5,291 nt of DNA from Variovorax sp. (GTDB taxonomy: Bacteria > Pseudomonadota > Gammaproteobacteria > Burkholderiales > Burkholderiaceae_C), in the NCBI GenBank assembly GCA_028292835.1, contig JAQGLP010000476.1:1-5291 (forward strand). The letters run 5' to 3'. Below, piece by piece: positions 1-5,291 of the stretch. The notes under the pieces were generated by a model. The model was not told the origin of the DNA, did not search any database, and saw only the letters and a list, made by a program, of their open reading frames with translations. A program made the position numbers and the translations under genes. How positions within the stretch are numbered: position 1 is the stretch's first letter; each line of letters opens with the position of its first letter.

Positions 1-643
1 CGATGTGGTCGAGCGTGGCGGCCAGTTCGAATGCCCCGTAGCGGCTGACGCGACCCCATGTCGGCTTCAGGCCCGTAAGGCCGTTGGCGGCCGACGGAAA
101 TCGGATCGATCCGCCGGTGTCGGTGCCGAGCGACCCGTAGCAAAGCCCCGCCGCGGTCGCAACGCCGGAGCCGCTGGACGACACACCGGTCCAGTGCGCG
201 GCGTTCCACGGATTGACGGGTGGCGTGACCGACGGATGGTGGTCCGCGTACGCGCTCTCGGTCATCTGCAGCTTGCCGAGGATCACCGCGCCGGCTTCGC
301 GCAGCTTGCGCACCACCGTGCCGTCGACCGTCGGCACGAAGTCCCCATAGATCGTCATGCCGGCGGCGGTTTTCACGCCTGCGGTCCAGCAAAGGTCCTT
401 GACTGCGATCGGTACGCCGTGCAGCGGACCGCGGACCGTGCCCTGGCCTATCTCGGCATCGGCCTGTTGGGCGGTGAGCAGCGCGCTGTCGGCCATCACG
501 GTGACGTAGCTCTTGAGCGCACCATCGAGTTCGCCTATGCGATCGAGTTGCGCCTGCGTGACCTCGACGGACGAGAGTTCCTTCGACTGAACCAGTTTCC
601 CAACCTCAAGCAGTTCGAGATAGTGCAGTTCTGTATAGGCCAT
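1..643 (-). CDS. Amidase-signature family hydrolase, C-terminal part outside window
   Basis: The first 214 residues are visible, and the reading frame is still open at the left edge. It belongs to the amidase signature (AS) family, cytoplasmic Ser-cisSer-Lys hydrolases that cleave amides to carboxylate plus ammonia or amine. The catalytic lysine is K82 in PIAVKD, the cis-serine is S155 in GVSSSGSG and the nucleophile is S179 in GTDTGGSIRFPS; the 24-residue S155-S179 spacing is the family's. The usual GGSSGGS loop is altered to GVSSSGS, with V154 and S157 replacing glycines. Family members are about 450-550 residues, so less than half is seen. The ATG at 643 gives the N-terminus MAYTELHYLELLEVGKLV, typical of the family, but has no good Shine-Dalgarno upstream. 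It lies 152 bp downstream of the preceding amidase gene on the same strand, so it may share its transcript. The two enzymes are clearly related but diverged. The substrate cannot be predicted. Confidence 0.9.
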   Translation of the reverse strand, partial: MAYTELHYLELLEVGKLVQSKELSSVEVTQAQLDRIGELDGALKSYVTVMADSALLTAQQADAEIGQGTVRGPLHGVPIAVKDLCWTAGVKTAAGMTIYGDFVPTVDGTVVRKLREAGAVILGKLQMTESAYADHHPSVTPPVNPWNAAHWTGVSSSGSGVATAAGLCYGSLGTDTGGSIRFPSAANGLTGLKPTWGRVSRYGAFELAATLDHI

Positions 644-795
644 GTGTGCGTGCGTGTTGGGTGGAGTTGAATGGGCGTCCGGCGGTTAGCGATCGGTCGG
701 TGATTGCACTTTAGGGTCGGCCCCGACGCGCCGCTTGGCCCGCGCCGCCAACCGGTGTGCTGATACCGCCAGCTTTGGGAATGCGCGACCGGCCG

Positions 796-2208
796 TCATG
801 CGAGCACCGGCGCGCGCTCGTGGAATTGCGTGGCCTGCTGGAAGGCGTGGCCCACGCGGAACAGCGTGGCTTCGTCGAACGGACGGCCAATGATCTGCAT
901 CCCCATCGGCATGCCGTCGCCGTCGAAACCGCACGGCACGTTCATCGACGGCAGGCCTGTCAGGCTCGCGATGCCGGTGAACTGCATGATGGCTGACAGC
1001 ATGTCCTCGAGACGGCCCTGTTCGATCACGACCGACGTTTCGCCCATGCGCGTGGCGGTGAACGGCAATGTCGGGCAGATGAACACATCCACCGATCTGA
1101 ACGCCTCGATGAACTCGCTGCGCAGCAACGTGCGGTAGCGCTGCGCCTGCAGATAGTGCGTCGCAAGCAGCATTTCGCCCACTTCGAGCAGGGTGCGCAC
1201 GTCGTCGCCGTAGTCTTCGGGGCGCTCCCGCAGGGTACGCTGGTGGTAGGTGCTGGGCTCGGCCGACTCGATGGTGAGCTGGGCCGAGATGTTGCCTTGA
1301 ATGTTCAGGATGTCGACGTCCACCAAGTGCGCGCCGAGTTCGACGAAGGTGTCAAGCGCCGCCTTGACGCCTTCCCGTACCGGCGCCTGGAGGTGATCGA
1401 AGAAATAGGCGGGCACGATGCCGATGCGCAGGTTCTTGCAGCCGCCAGCGAGGGCCTGCATGTAGTCGTCGCACGCGCGCGGGCTGCTGGCAGCGTCCTT
1501 GGTATCGAAACCTGCCATCGCTCCGAACATGAGTGCGCAGTCTTCTACTGTGCGCGCCATCGGACCGACCGTGTCCATGCTCCAGGCCAGAGGCACCACG
1601 CCGTGATTGCTCACCCGTCCGTAGCTCGGGCGCAGGCCAACGATGCCGTTGACCGCCGAGGGCAGCCGGATCGACCCGCCGGTGTCGGTGCCCACCGCAC
1701 CGTAGCAAAACCGCCCGGCCACCGCCACGGCGGATCCGCCGCTCGAACCGGCCGGGAAACGCTCGGTGTTCCACGGGTTCCTCACCGCCCCGTAGTGTGG
1801 ATTGGCCGACGTGCCGCCCCAGGCGAACTCGTGCATGTTCGTTTTGCCGATGAAGACGGCGCCGGCCTGCCGCAAGCGCGTCACGACCGTGGCATCGGCT
1901 TCTGGTAGCCAGTCGGCCAGTACCTTGCTGCCAGCCGTGGTGCGGGTGCCGCGCACCGCGACGTTGTCTTTCAGCGCAATGGGGATGCCCTGCAGCGGCC
2001 CGAGTTCGTGGCCTGCACCGGACAGCATCTCGGCCGCCTTCGCCACCTGCAGCGCCTGCTCTTCGAAGACGGTGATGAACGACTTCAGGACACCGTCGTG
2101 CGCCTTGATGCGCGCGAGCGCCGCCTCCACGAGTTCGACCGGTGAGAGCTTGCGGTCGCGCACCATGCGGGCGGCCTGGGCCAGCGTCAGATCCGGCAGT
2201 TCGATCAT
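796..2208 (-). CDS. Amidase-signature enzyme, AtzE/GatA-like, paired with a small subunit
   Basis: This is a complete 470-residue AS-family amidase. The triad is K80 (PIALKDN), cis-S155 (RFPAGSSGGS) and S179 (GTDTGGSIRLPS). The C-terminal conserved block around GLPSMNVPCGFDGDGMPMGMQ is also present, and the length is normal for GatA/AtzE-type enzymes. The frame is open upstream to 2319, but the start at 2208 is preferred. It has AGAGGA six bases upstream (2215..2220), gives the family-like N-terminus MIELPDLTLAQAARMV, and its ATG overlaps the upstream gene's TGA as ATGA (2205..2208). That overlap implies translational coupling to the AtzG-like small protein. In the known AtzE-AtzG complex of cyanuric acid catabolism, AtzE is a 1-carboxybiuret hydrolase that needs the small partner, and GatA pairs similarly with GatC. 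By analogy I infer that this enzyme acts as a heteromer on a small amide or urea-like compound. Automatic annotation might call it an amidotransferase subunit A, but no gatB is in view. Confidence 0.93.
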   Translation of the reverse strand: MIELPDLTLAQAARMVRDRKLSPVELVEAALARIKAHDGVLKSFITVFEEQALQVAKAAEMLSGAGHELGPLQGIPIALKDNVAVRGTRTTAGSKVLADWLPEADATVVTRLRQAGAVFIGKTNMHEFAWGGTSANPHYGAVRNPWNTERFPAGSSGGSAVAVAGRFCYGAVGTDTGGSIRLPSAVNGIVGLRPSYGRVSNHGVVPLAWSMDTVGPMARTVEDCALMFGAMAGFDTKDAASSPRACDDYMQALAGGCKNLRIGIVPAYFFDHLQAPVREGVKAALDTFVELGAHLVDVDILNIQGNISAQLTIESAEPSTYHQRTLRERPEDYGDDVRTLLEVGEMLLATHYLQAQRYRTLLRSEFIEAFRSVDVFICPTLPFTATRMGETSVVIEQGRLEDMLSAIMQFTGIASLTGLPSMNVPCGFDGDGMPMGMQIIGRPFDEATLFRVGHAFQQATQFHERAPVLA

Positions 2209-2429
2209 GTCGCGTCCTCTGCCGACTCGTGAGCATGCGCGAAGACGGTGATCGGCATCAGCGCCTGGTAGGCGGGCGCGCTCATCTTCCGGCTCAGCGC
2301 GTCGGCATCGGGCAGCCAAGCCGCCAGGATGGCTGCGACCGCCGCCAATCTGTCGGCGGTGAGAGGCAGTGCGGCGTGGGCCGCGAGCATGGCGGCTTCA
2401 GCCGCGCCCGTTGCGGGATCTTTTTTCAT
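2205..2429 (-). CDS. AtzG/GatC-like small subunit (DUF4089-type)
   Basis: This is a 74-residue, alanine- and leucine-rich, mostly helical protein. After a short charged N-terminus comes a helical stretch (about residues 10-40, including LPLTADRLAAVAAILAAWLP), then a tail ending in ALMPITVFAHAHE. This matches my memory of AtzG-like/DUF4089 proteins: 60-80 residues, two or three helices, a hydrophobic P-x-x-VF end, encoded directly before an amidase. Such proteins wrap around the amidase subunit as GatC does around GatA. Two starts are possible. The ATG at 2441 (first residues METTMKK) has no Shine-Dalgarno, and a TGA lies in frame just upstream of it. The ATG at 2429 has GGAGA five bases upstream (2435..2439), so I chose 2429. 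The stop overlaps the amidase ATG by the ATGA arrangement. The first 32 bases also lie inside a 24-codon micro-ORF in another frame. Family assignment rests on length, pattern and position, not on a search. Confidence 0.75.
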   Translation of the reverse strand: MKKDPATGAAEAAMLAAHAALPLTADRLAAVAAILAAWLPDADALSRKMSAPAYQALMPITVFAHAHESAEDAT

Positions 2430-2472
2430 CGTCGTCTCCATCGATCATGTGGAGTTCGACGATAGGGAGCAT
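2398..2472 (-). pseudogene. 24-codon micro-ORF resembling the N-terminus of a 4-oxalocrotonate tautomerase-like protein
   Basis: A perfect AGGAGG (2477..2482) sits four bases upstream of an ATG at 2472. The short ORF reads MLPIVELHMIDGDDDEKR and then six unrelated residues before TGA at 2398..2400. The segment PIVELHMIDGDDDEKR closely resembles the first strand and turn of small tautomerases (PIVELH-hydrophobic-EG-x-x-DE-x-KR). If real it is a stub: the rest of the domain is absent in all frames, and an extra leucine between Met and Pro would prevent the catalytic N-terminal proline. The ORF runs over the start of the AtzG-like gene in a different frame, so its translation could also act as a leader coupled to that gene. 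The Shine-Dalgarno is the best on this strand, which argues for real initiation. The alternative is a chance reading frame. Confidence 0.4.
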
Positions 2473-2547
2473 CGGCCCTCCTGGCTTGGCTGGAAAGGAC
2501 AGCGTGATGGCCTCGGCAAGCCAGCCGCCGGACAGAAAGCGCGGGAG

Positions 2548-3483
2548 CTAGTTGCTGCGCAGCAGCGTATGCGGTGTCGTACCGTAGGTCTTCTTGAAGA
2601 CTCGGCAGAAATGCGAAAGATCGCTGAAGCCGTTCTGGAACGCGGCCTGTGTCACCTGCCGGACGCGCCCCTCAATCAGCGCACAGTGGCTGGCCTCGAG
2701 GCGCCGTTGCCAGAGCCAATGCATCGGCGTCGTGCCGTGCTCGGCGAAGACACGGGTCAGGGTCCGGGCCGACACGTACTTCGCCGCGGCGATCTGCTCG
2801 ACGTCCATCTCGCAGTCGTCCAGGTGCTCGTTGATGTAGTCGCAGGCCCCCCTGAAAAGCGCTTCCCGCGACGACAAGGCGGTTGCGCAGCCGTCGACCT
2901 GCATCTGCAACACAACGGCCAGCATGTCGAGCAGCGACGCGGCCAGCGGCACCTGCGCCGCCTGGTGTCCCGGCAGGTCGATGACCGCAGCTTCACGCAC
3001 CATGCTGGCGAGCAGCGTCCCGACGGAATGTCCTGCGGCCAGATTGATCGCTGTCAGCTTATCGGCCTCGGGCACGCGAAAGAGCAACTGTTTTCTTGGC
3101 ACACGCAAGAGCAGGACGGATTGCGGTTCGAGGTCGTATGAAAACGGGCGCGCGGCGTCGTACAGCACGATGTTGCCGGCCTGCTGCACCACGGTACGTC
3201 CGCTCTGCGACAGCACCCCACGGCCTGACACCATGAGGCTGAGCATGAAGTCTTCGTTGGGGCCGGTCCGCAGGTGTTGCGGCGTGCGCTCCCAAGAATG
3301 GTGCGGCGACGACATCTCTGCGAGCGTCAGATTGCCGAGCGAACGCACGGAGAAACTCGCATCGAACTTGTCGCGGTTCGACACACGGCTCGACGCCGGG
3401 ATGAAGTGCTTGCACACGACATCGCTCCAGTAGTCGAATCTTTGGTCCATGGTCACGGCATGGGTTGAGTAATTCAATTCCAT
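2548..3483 (-). CDS. AraC-family transcriptional regulator with AraC_binding_2-type sensor domain
   Basis: This is a 311-residue DNA-binding regulator. Residues about 10-185 look like the AraC_binding_2 (FeaR-like) effector domain: a family-like opening QRFDYWSDVVCKHFIP (14-29), then a beta-rich core with LSLMVSGRGVLSQSGR (81-96) and AGNIVLYDAARPFSY (102-116). Residues about 210-308 are the double helix-turn-helix. The first HTH is around VEQIAAAKYVSARTLTRVF (228-246), and the second is around 277-300, with the signature tail GFSDLSHFCRVFKKTYGTTP (285-304). The frame stays open upstream to 3756, but the start at 3483 is preferred. The added 91 residues match no part of the family, and their DNA is AT-richer and promoter-like. 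The start has no clear Shine-Dalgarno, so a leaderless or weakly initiated message is possible; an ATG at 3450 is the next candidate. It is the first gene of the minus-strand amidase cluster and divergent from the EthD gene, so I infer it controls one or both. Its ligand is unknown. Confidence 0.92.
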   Translation of the reverse strand: MELNYSTHAVTMDQRFDYWSDVVCKHFIPASSRVSNRDKFDASFSVRSLGNLTLAEMSSPHHSWERTPQHLRTGPNEDFMLSLMVSGRGVLSQSGRTVVQQAGNIVLYDAARPFSYDLEPQSVLLLRVPRKQLLFRVPEADKLTAINLAAGHSVGTLLASMVREAAVIDLPGHQAAQVPLAASLLDMLAVVLQMQVDGCATALSSREALFRGACDYINEHLDDCEMDVEQIAAAKYVSARTLTRVFAEHGTTPMHWLWQRRLEASHCALIEGRVRQVTQAAFQNGFSDLSHFCRVFKKTYGTTPHTLLRSN

Positions 3484-3540
3484 GGACAAGGTCGATGTGC
3501 GTCTGGTTGAAGATACCGAAAATTCAGCGATGCAGTACAC

Positions 3541-3577
3541 GCAAATTTTGTGCCTGAATTGTCCGCTTGGCAAATTT
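3541..3577. repeat. 8-bp direct repeat GCAAATTT overlapping the promoter hexamers
   Basis: GCAAATTT occurs at 3541..3548 and again at 3570..3577, 29 bp apart start to start. The first copy overlaps the candidate -10 and the second the candidate -35 of the regulator promoter. Direct half-sites are typical for AraC-family binding, although the more usual spacing is about 21 bp. An operator for autoregulation is an inference. Confidence 0.35.
3545..3573 (-). promoter_or_regulatory. Candidate sigma70-type promoter of the AraC-type regulator
   Basis: Read on the minus strand, TTGCCA (3568..3573) is separated by exactly 17 bases from CAAAAT (3545..3550). The -35 matches the consensus at five of six positions and the -10 at four of six. 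Transcription would start near 3538, giving a leader of about 55 bases before the ATG at 3483. The local AT-richness supports a promoter here. The regulator, and possibly the amidase genes behind it, would be transcribed from this site. Confidence 0.4.
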
Positions 3578-3799
3578 ACCGCTCGTATTCGATCAGTGAG
3601 GCGATGGGTCGGTTTGTCTTGATGTCGGTTGGGCACGATTGACCGCTCAAAGCCCATCGGGTCGCCACTGGCGATGTCGATGGAATTGTCCTCACCGGGC
3701 TGTTCGGGTTTCCGGGGGCTTGGGGCGGTCTTGATCCAAGTGCGGCTCTGGTGCACGATTGCTGGCGTCCGTATTCACAACGCCGCCCGGAGACAAGAA

Positions 3800-4114
3800 A
3801 TGATCAAAGTCAGCGTGATGTACCCCAACACCCCTGGGGCCCGATTCGACCATGCGTACTACCGCGACAAGCACATGCCGCTTCTGAAGGCGAGGATGGG
3901 AGACAGTTGCAGGCACTACACGATTGACAAGGGTGTCGCAGGAGGAGCACCAGGGGCTCCTGCAACCTATATCGGGATGTGCCACATCTTTTGCGATTCG
4001 GTCGAAGCTTTTCAGAGCGGCTTCGCTCCGCATGCGCAGGAGATCATGGGCGACATTCCCAACTACACCGACCAGACGCCGGTGATTCAGATCAGCGAAG
4101 TCGTTGTAGGTTGA
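3800..4114 (+). CDS. EthD family protein
   Basis: This is a 104-residue protein of the EthD family, small dimeric alpha/beta-barrel (ferredoxin-like fold) proteins. The first strand MIKVSVMYPN leads into the hallmark segment FDHAYYRDKHMPLLKARMG (16-34), in which H25-M26-P27 is the family signature. The C-terminal half carries YIGMCHIFCDSVEAFQSGF and ends in the strand PVIQISEVVV, both usual for the short single-domain group. The start is set by GGAGA at 3789..3793, six bases before the ATG; the open frame extending back to 3629 shows no family features. The founding member is encoded with the ethyl tert-butyl ether cytochrome P450 system, but its biochemical role is not settled, and many relatives are annotated only as EthD family reductase. 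It lies 76 bp before the ODP-like gene on the same strand and diverges from the AraC-type regulator, so co-expression with the former and control by the latter are likely. Confidence 0.92.
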   Translation: MIKVSVMYPNTPGARFDHAYYRDKHMPLLKARMGDSCRHYTIDKGVAGGAPGAPATYIGMCHIFCDSVEAFQSGFAPHAQEIMGDIPNYTDQTPVIQISEVVVG

Positions 4115-4119
4115 GGCGC

Positions 4120-4134
4120 CAGGTGTGTCACCTG
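4120..4134. other. Small perfect inverted repeat between the EthD and ODP-like genes
   Basis: CAGGTG and CACCTG (4120..4125 and 4129..4134) form a six-base-pair stem around a TGT loop, five bases after the EthD stop codon. There is no T-tract, so it is not a standard terminator. It might be an mRNA stabilising hairpin or a protein-binding palindrome, but at this length chance is possible. Confidence 0.25.
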
Positions 4135-4190
4135 TCACCGGACCGCAGGCTGCCACGCAATCCTCCCGCGTCCGGTACGAAGGAGCCGTG

Positions 4191-4910
4191 ATGAACGAGC
4201 CGCAAGCTTCCCTCCACGAGATCGGACCCGACACATACCGCATCAGTGTCGCCATGCCGCCAAGCATCTTTCCGGGCGGCTTTTCATTCAACCAGTATCT
4301 GGTCGTCGACGACAAGCCTCTTTTGTTCCACAGCGGTCCAAGAAAGATGTTCGGCATGATCGCCGCGCAGATCGAAAAAGTCCTGCCGGTTGCCCAACTC
4401 CGCTACATCGCGCTGTCGCACGTCGAGGCCGACGAGTGCGGAGGCCTGCCCGCGTTTCTTGCGGTGGCGCCCCATGCCCAGCCCGTCTGCAGCAGCATTG
4501 CCGCCTTGGTGTCGGTGAGCGATCTGGTGGACGTGGCGCCGCTGGGCCTGGACGACGGCCAGGCGCTGGACTTGGGCCGCCACCAACTGGAGTGGCAATA
4601 CACGCCGCATCTGCCGCACGGCTGGGAGTGCGGCTACCTCTTCGACCAGACCACGAAGACGCTTTTTTGCGGCGATCTGTTCACCCAGCCCGGGACCGGT
4701 GACCAGGCCCTCTCCACCAGCGACATCCTGGGTCCGAGCGAGGCGTTCCGTGGGCAACTGGACTATTTTTCGCACAGCCGCAATGCACCGGCCCTGATCG
4801 AGAAGCTGGCCCGGCTGGAGCCGCAACTGCTGGCCTGCATGCACGGGAGCGCCTGGTCGGGCGATGGCGCAGGCCTGCTGCGCAGCCTGGGCCAGGCCTT
4901 GGCGCACTGA
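4191..4910 (+). CDS. Stand-alone flavodiiron-type (ODP) metallo-beta-lactamase-fold protein
   Basis: This is a 239-residue MBL-fold protein of the oxygen-binding diiron (ODP) type rather than the ordinary HxHxDH hydrolase type. The first metal motif is H77-x-E79-x-D81 within SHVEADECGG, where flavodiiron proteins have HxExDHxG; here E82 replaces the histidine after the aspartate. The other expected ligands follow at family-like spacing: H143 (PHLPHGWE), D162 (FCGDLF, 19 residues later) and H218 (MHGSAW). The protein ends where the lactamase-like domain would end, so the flavodoxin domain of classical flavodiiron proteins is missing. Classical members reduce O2 or NO using FMN on that domain, so this protein would need another electron donor or does something else, such as redox sensing or hydrolysis. 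The start is set by AGGAG (4181..4185), five bases before the ATG. It is downstream of the EthD gene and probably co-transcribed with it. The fold is certain; the activity is not. Confidence 0.88.
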   Translation: MNEPQASLHEIGPDTYRISVAMPPSIFPGGFSFNQYLVVDDKPLLFHSGPRKMFGMIAAQIEKVLPVAQLRYIALSHVEADECGGLPAFLAVAPHAQPVCSSIAALVSVSDLVDVAPLGLDDGQALDLGRHQLEWQYTPHLPHGWECGYLFDQTTKTLFCGDLFTQPGTGDQALSTSDILGPSEAFRGQLDYFSHSRNAPALIEKLARLEPQLLACMHGSAWSGDGAGLLRSLGQALAH

Positions 4911-5184
4911 GGGGTTTCGCCGCACAGAAACAGCGTCCCGGTTGCCCGGGGATCAAACCCCGGGGCGACAGTCGCTCACATGGCAGGTCTCGTTGTCCGG
5001 CTGGGATGTGCCGGCCATTCGCGGGCTTCTTCCCGCTGGCGACGCACCACGGTCCCGAGTTCGCTGGCCACCTTGTGGGGAGGGGAACAGTCCGGACTTG
5101 CTTGCCACAGCCAGGCCGCTTGCCACGCTGCCGATTTTCCAGCCGGTTGATAATGAGCCGGTGACGGGTGCAAGAAGGATTCCA
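4911..5184. other. Noncoding gap between the ODP-like gene and the PAS protein gene
   Basis: No convincing gene is seen in these 274 bases. The gap holds a GC-rich hairpin just after the ODP-like gene and a second imperfect hairpin at 5014..5040 (GCGGG/CCCGC with a CTTCTT loop, extended by GCCA/TGGC). A 9-bp direct repeat, GCTTGCCAC, lies at 5100..5108 and 5118..5126. A -10-like GATAAT at 5149..5154 is suitably placed for the PAS gene, but no good -35 lies 16-18 bp upstream of it. Confidence 0.6.
4941..4969. terminator. GC-rich hairpin after the ODP-like gene, possible terminator
   Basis: CCCGGGG (4945..4951) and CCCCGGG (4958..4964) pair around an ATCAAA loop. After a one-base bulge the stem can be extended by GTTG (4941..4944) with CGAC (4966..4969), one of these pairs being G-T. 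It begins 31 bases after the ODP-like stop. There is no run of T on either strand, so it is not a classical intrinsic terminator. It may assist termination or protect the 3' end. Confidence 0.4.
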
Positions 5185-5291
5185 GTGGACGACGCCGAAC
5201 AACTCAGTACATCTCTGTCTGACGAAGGTCGCTATCGACTGCTTGTCGATGCCATCGTCGACTACGCCATTTACATGCTCGACAGCACGGG
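5185..5291 (+). CDS. N-terminus of a PAS-domain signalling protein, probably a sensor kinase or regulator (partial)
   Basis: Only the first 35 codons are in the window. Translation from GTG at 5185 gives a short acidic start and then RYRLLVDAIVDYAIYMLD (residues 17-34), the classic opening of a PAS domain as found in sensor histidine kinases, diguanylate cyclases and related regulators. No signal peptide or membrane segment precedes it, so the visible part suggests a cytoplasmic sensor. The start is decided by AGAAGGA (5173..5179), five bases before the GTG; the frame is open further upstream, but without a better site. A GATAAT box at 5149..5154 could be its -10. The output domain lies beyond the right edge, so the exact class is open. 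It is probably a separate transcription unit from the EthD/ODP-like pair. Confidence 0.75.
   Translation, partial: MDDAEQLSTSLSDEGRYRLLVDAIVDYAIYMLDST

Larger units (their letters stand above)
3484..3799. other. Divergent intergenic region between the AraC-type regulator and the EthD gene
   Basis: This 316-bp region contains no convincing gene. The part nearest the regulator (about 3510-3600) is clearly AT-richer than the surrounding coding DNA and holds the candidate promoter and the GCAAATTT direct repeat described separately. The part nearest the EthD gene is GC-rich, with no strong promoter match. A 9-bp word, GCACGATTG, occurs twice (3633..3641 and 3753..3761), 120 bp apart, which could be chance. 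The size is ample for a shared regulatory region bound by the AraC-type protein. Confidence 0.7.

Noticed and set aside
5..670. 221-codon open frame on the plus strand opposite the second amidase
   Set aside because: It lies antisense to a clear amidase-signature gene with intact catalytic motifs, and its translation is an arginine-rich, family-less sequence typical of GC-rich shadow frames.
712..729. GTCGG/CCGAC dyad between the two amidase genes as a terminator
   Set aside because: Loop of only two bases and no T-tract, so it does not support termination between the two genes.
1156..2236. Long open frames (250 and 294 codons) overlapping the first amidase on both strands
   Set aside because: Translations are Arg/Gly/His-rich without domains; the overlapping amidase frame is unambiguous.
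2209..2319. 37-codon N-terminal extension of the first amidase
   Set aside because: The extension has no family similarity, overlaps the small-subunit gene out of frame, and the ATG at 2208 has a good ribosome site.
3484..3756. 91-codon N-terminal extension of the AraC-type regulator
   Set aside because: The AraC_binding_2 domain begins right after the Met at 3483, and the upstream DNA is AT-richer and promoter-like.
3731..3759. TTGATC-N17-CACGAT as a promoter for the EthD gene
   Set aside because: The spacing is right but the -10 matches only three of six positions in a GC-rich context, so it is too weak to annotate.
3692..4357. 221-codon minus-strand frame across the EthD gene
   Set aside because: Antisense to the conserved EthD gene and the start of the ODP-like gene; no recognisable domain.
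5100..5126. 9-bp direct repeat GCTTGCCAC upstream of the PAS gene
   Set aside because: Short, only two copies and no clear relation to a promoter; noted within the gap but not called as an operator.
4284..5202. Minus-strand frames (213 and 173 codons) opposite the ODP-like gene and the following gap
   Set aside because: They overlap a clear MBL-fold gene antisense; the part over the gap is rich in Arg, Pro and Cys, with no family features.

Overview
This 5.3 kb window is GC-rich proteobacterial DNA with dense coding and strong Shine-Dalgarno sites. The gene families present (amidase-signature enzymes, an AraC_binding_2-type regulator, EthD and a flavodiiron-type metallo-beta-lactamase domain) suggest a soil or opportunistic betaproteobacterium, probably of the order Burkholderiales. 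That placement is an inference from overall character; nothing here fixes the genus.

Left side, minus strand, reading from about 3570 down to 1: an AraC-family regulator (2548..3483) is followed on the same strand by a micro-ORF with a perfect Shine-Dalgarno (2398..2472). Next come a 74-residue AtzG/GatC-like small subunit (2205..2429), a 470-residue amidase-signature enzyme (796..2208) whose ATG overlaps the small subunit's stop as ATGA, and a second amidase-signature enzyme (1..643) that runs off the left edge. This looks like one co-directional amide-hydrolysis unit, with the regulator as its first gene. The small subunit plus the 470-residue enzyme resembles the AtzG-AtzE (GatC-GatA-like) arrangement.

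Middle: a 316-bp, locally AT-richer divergent intergenic region (3484..3799) separates the regulator from the plus-strand genes. It holds a plausible sigma70-type promoter for the regulator, and an 8-bp direct repeat overlaps both promoter hexamers.

Right side, plus strand: an EthD-family small protein (3800..4114) and a stand-alone metallo-beta-lactamase-fold protein with the metal-ligand set of flavodiiron (ODP) proteins (4191..4910) form a likely two-gene unit. A GC-rich hairpin follows. After a noncoding stretch, a PAS-containing signalling protein begins at a GTG (5185) and runs off the right edge.

Taken together this reads as an accessory catabolic locus in which an AraC-type sensor may control amide hydrolysis on one side and an EthD/ODP pair on the other. 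The substrate cannot be read from the sequence. The least ordinary parts are the micro-ORF resembling a tautomerase N-terminus, buried at the start of the small-subunit gene, and the ODP domain without a flavodoxin partner in the same polypeptide. I did not find evidence of a wholly new system, CRISPR array, RNA gene or mobile element.
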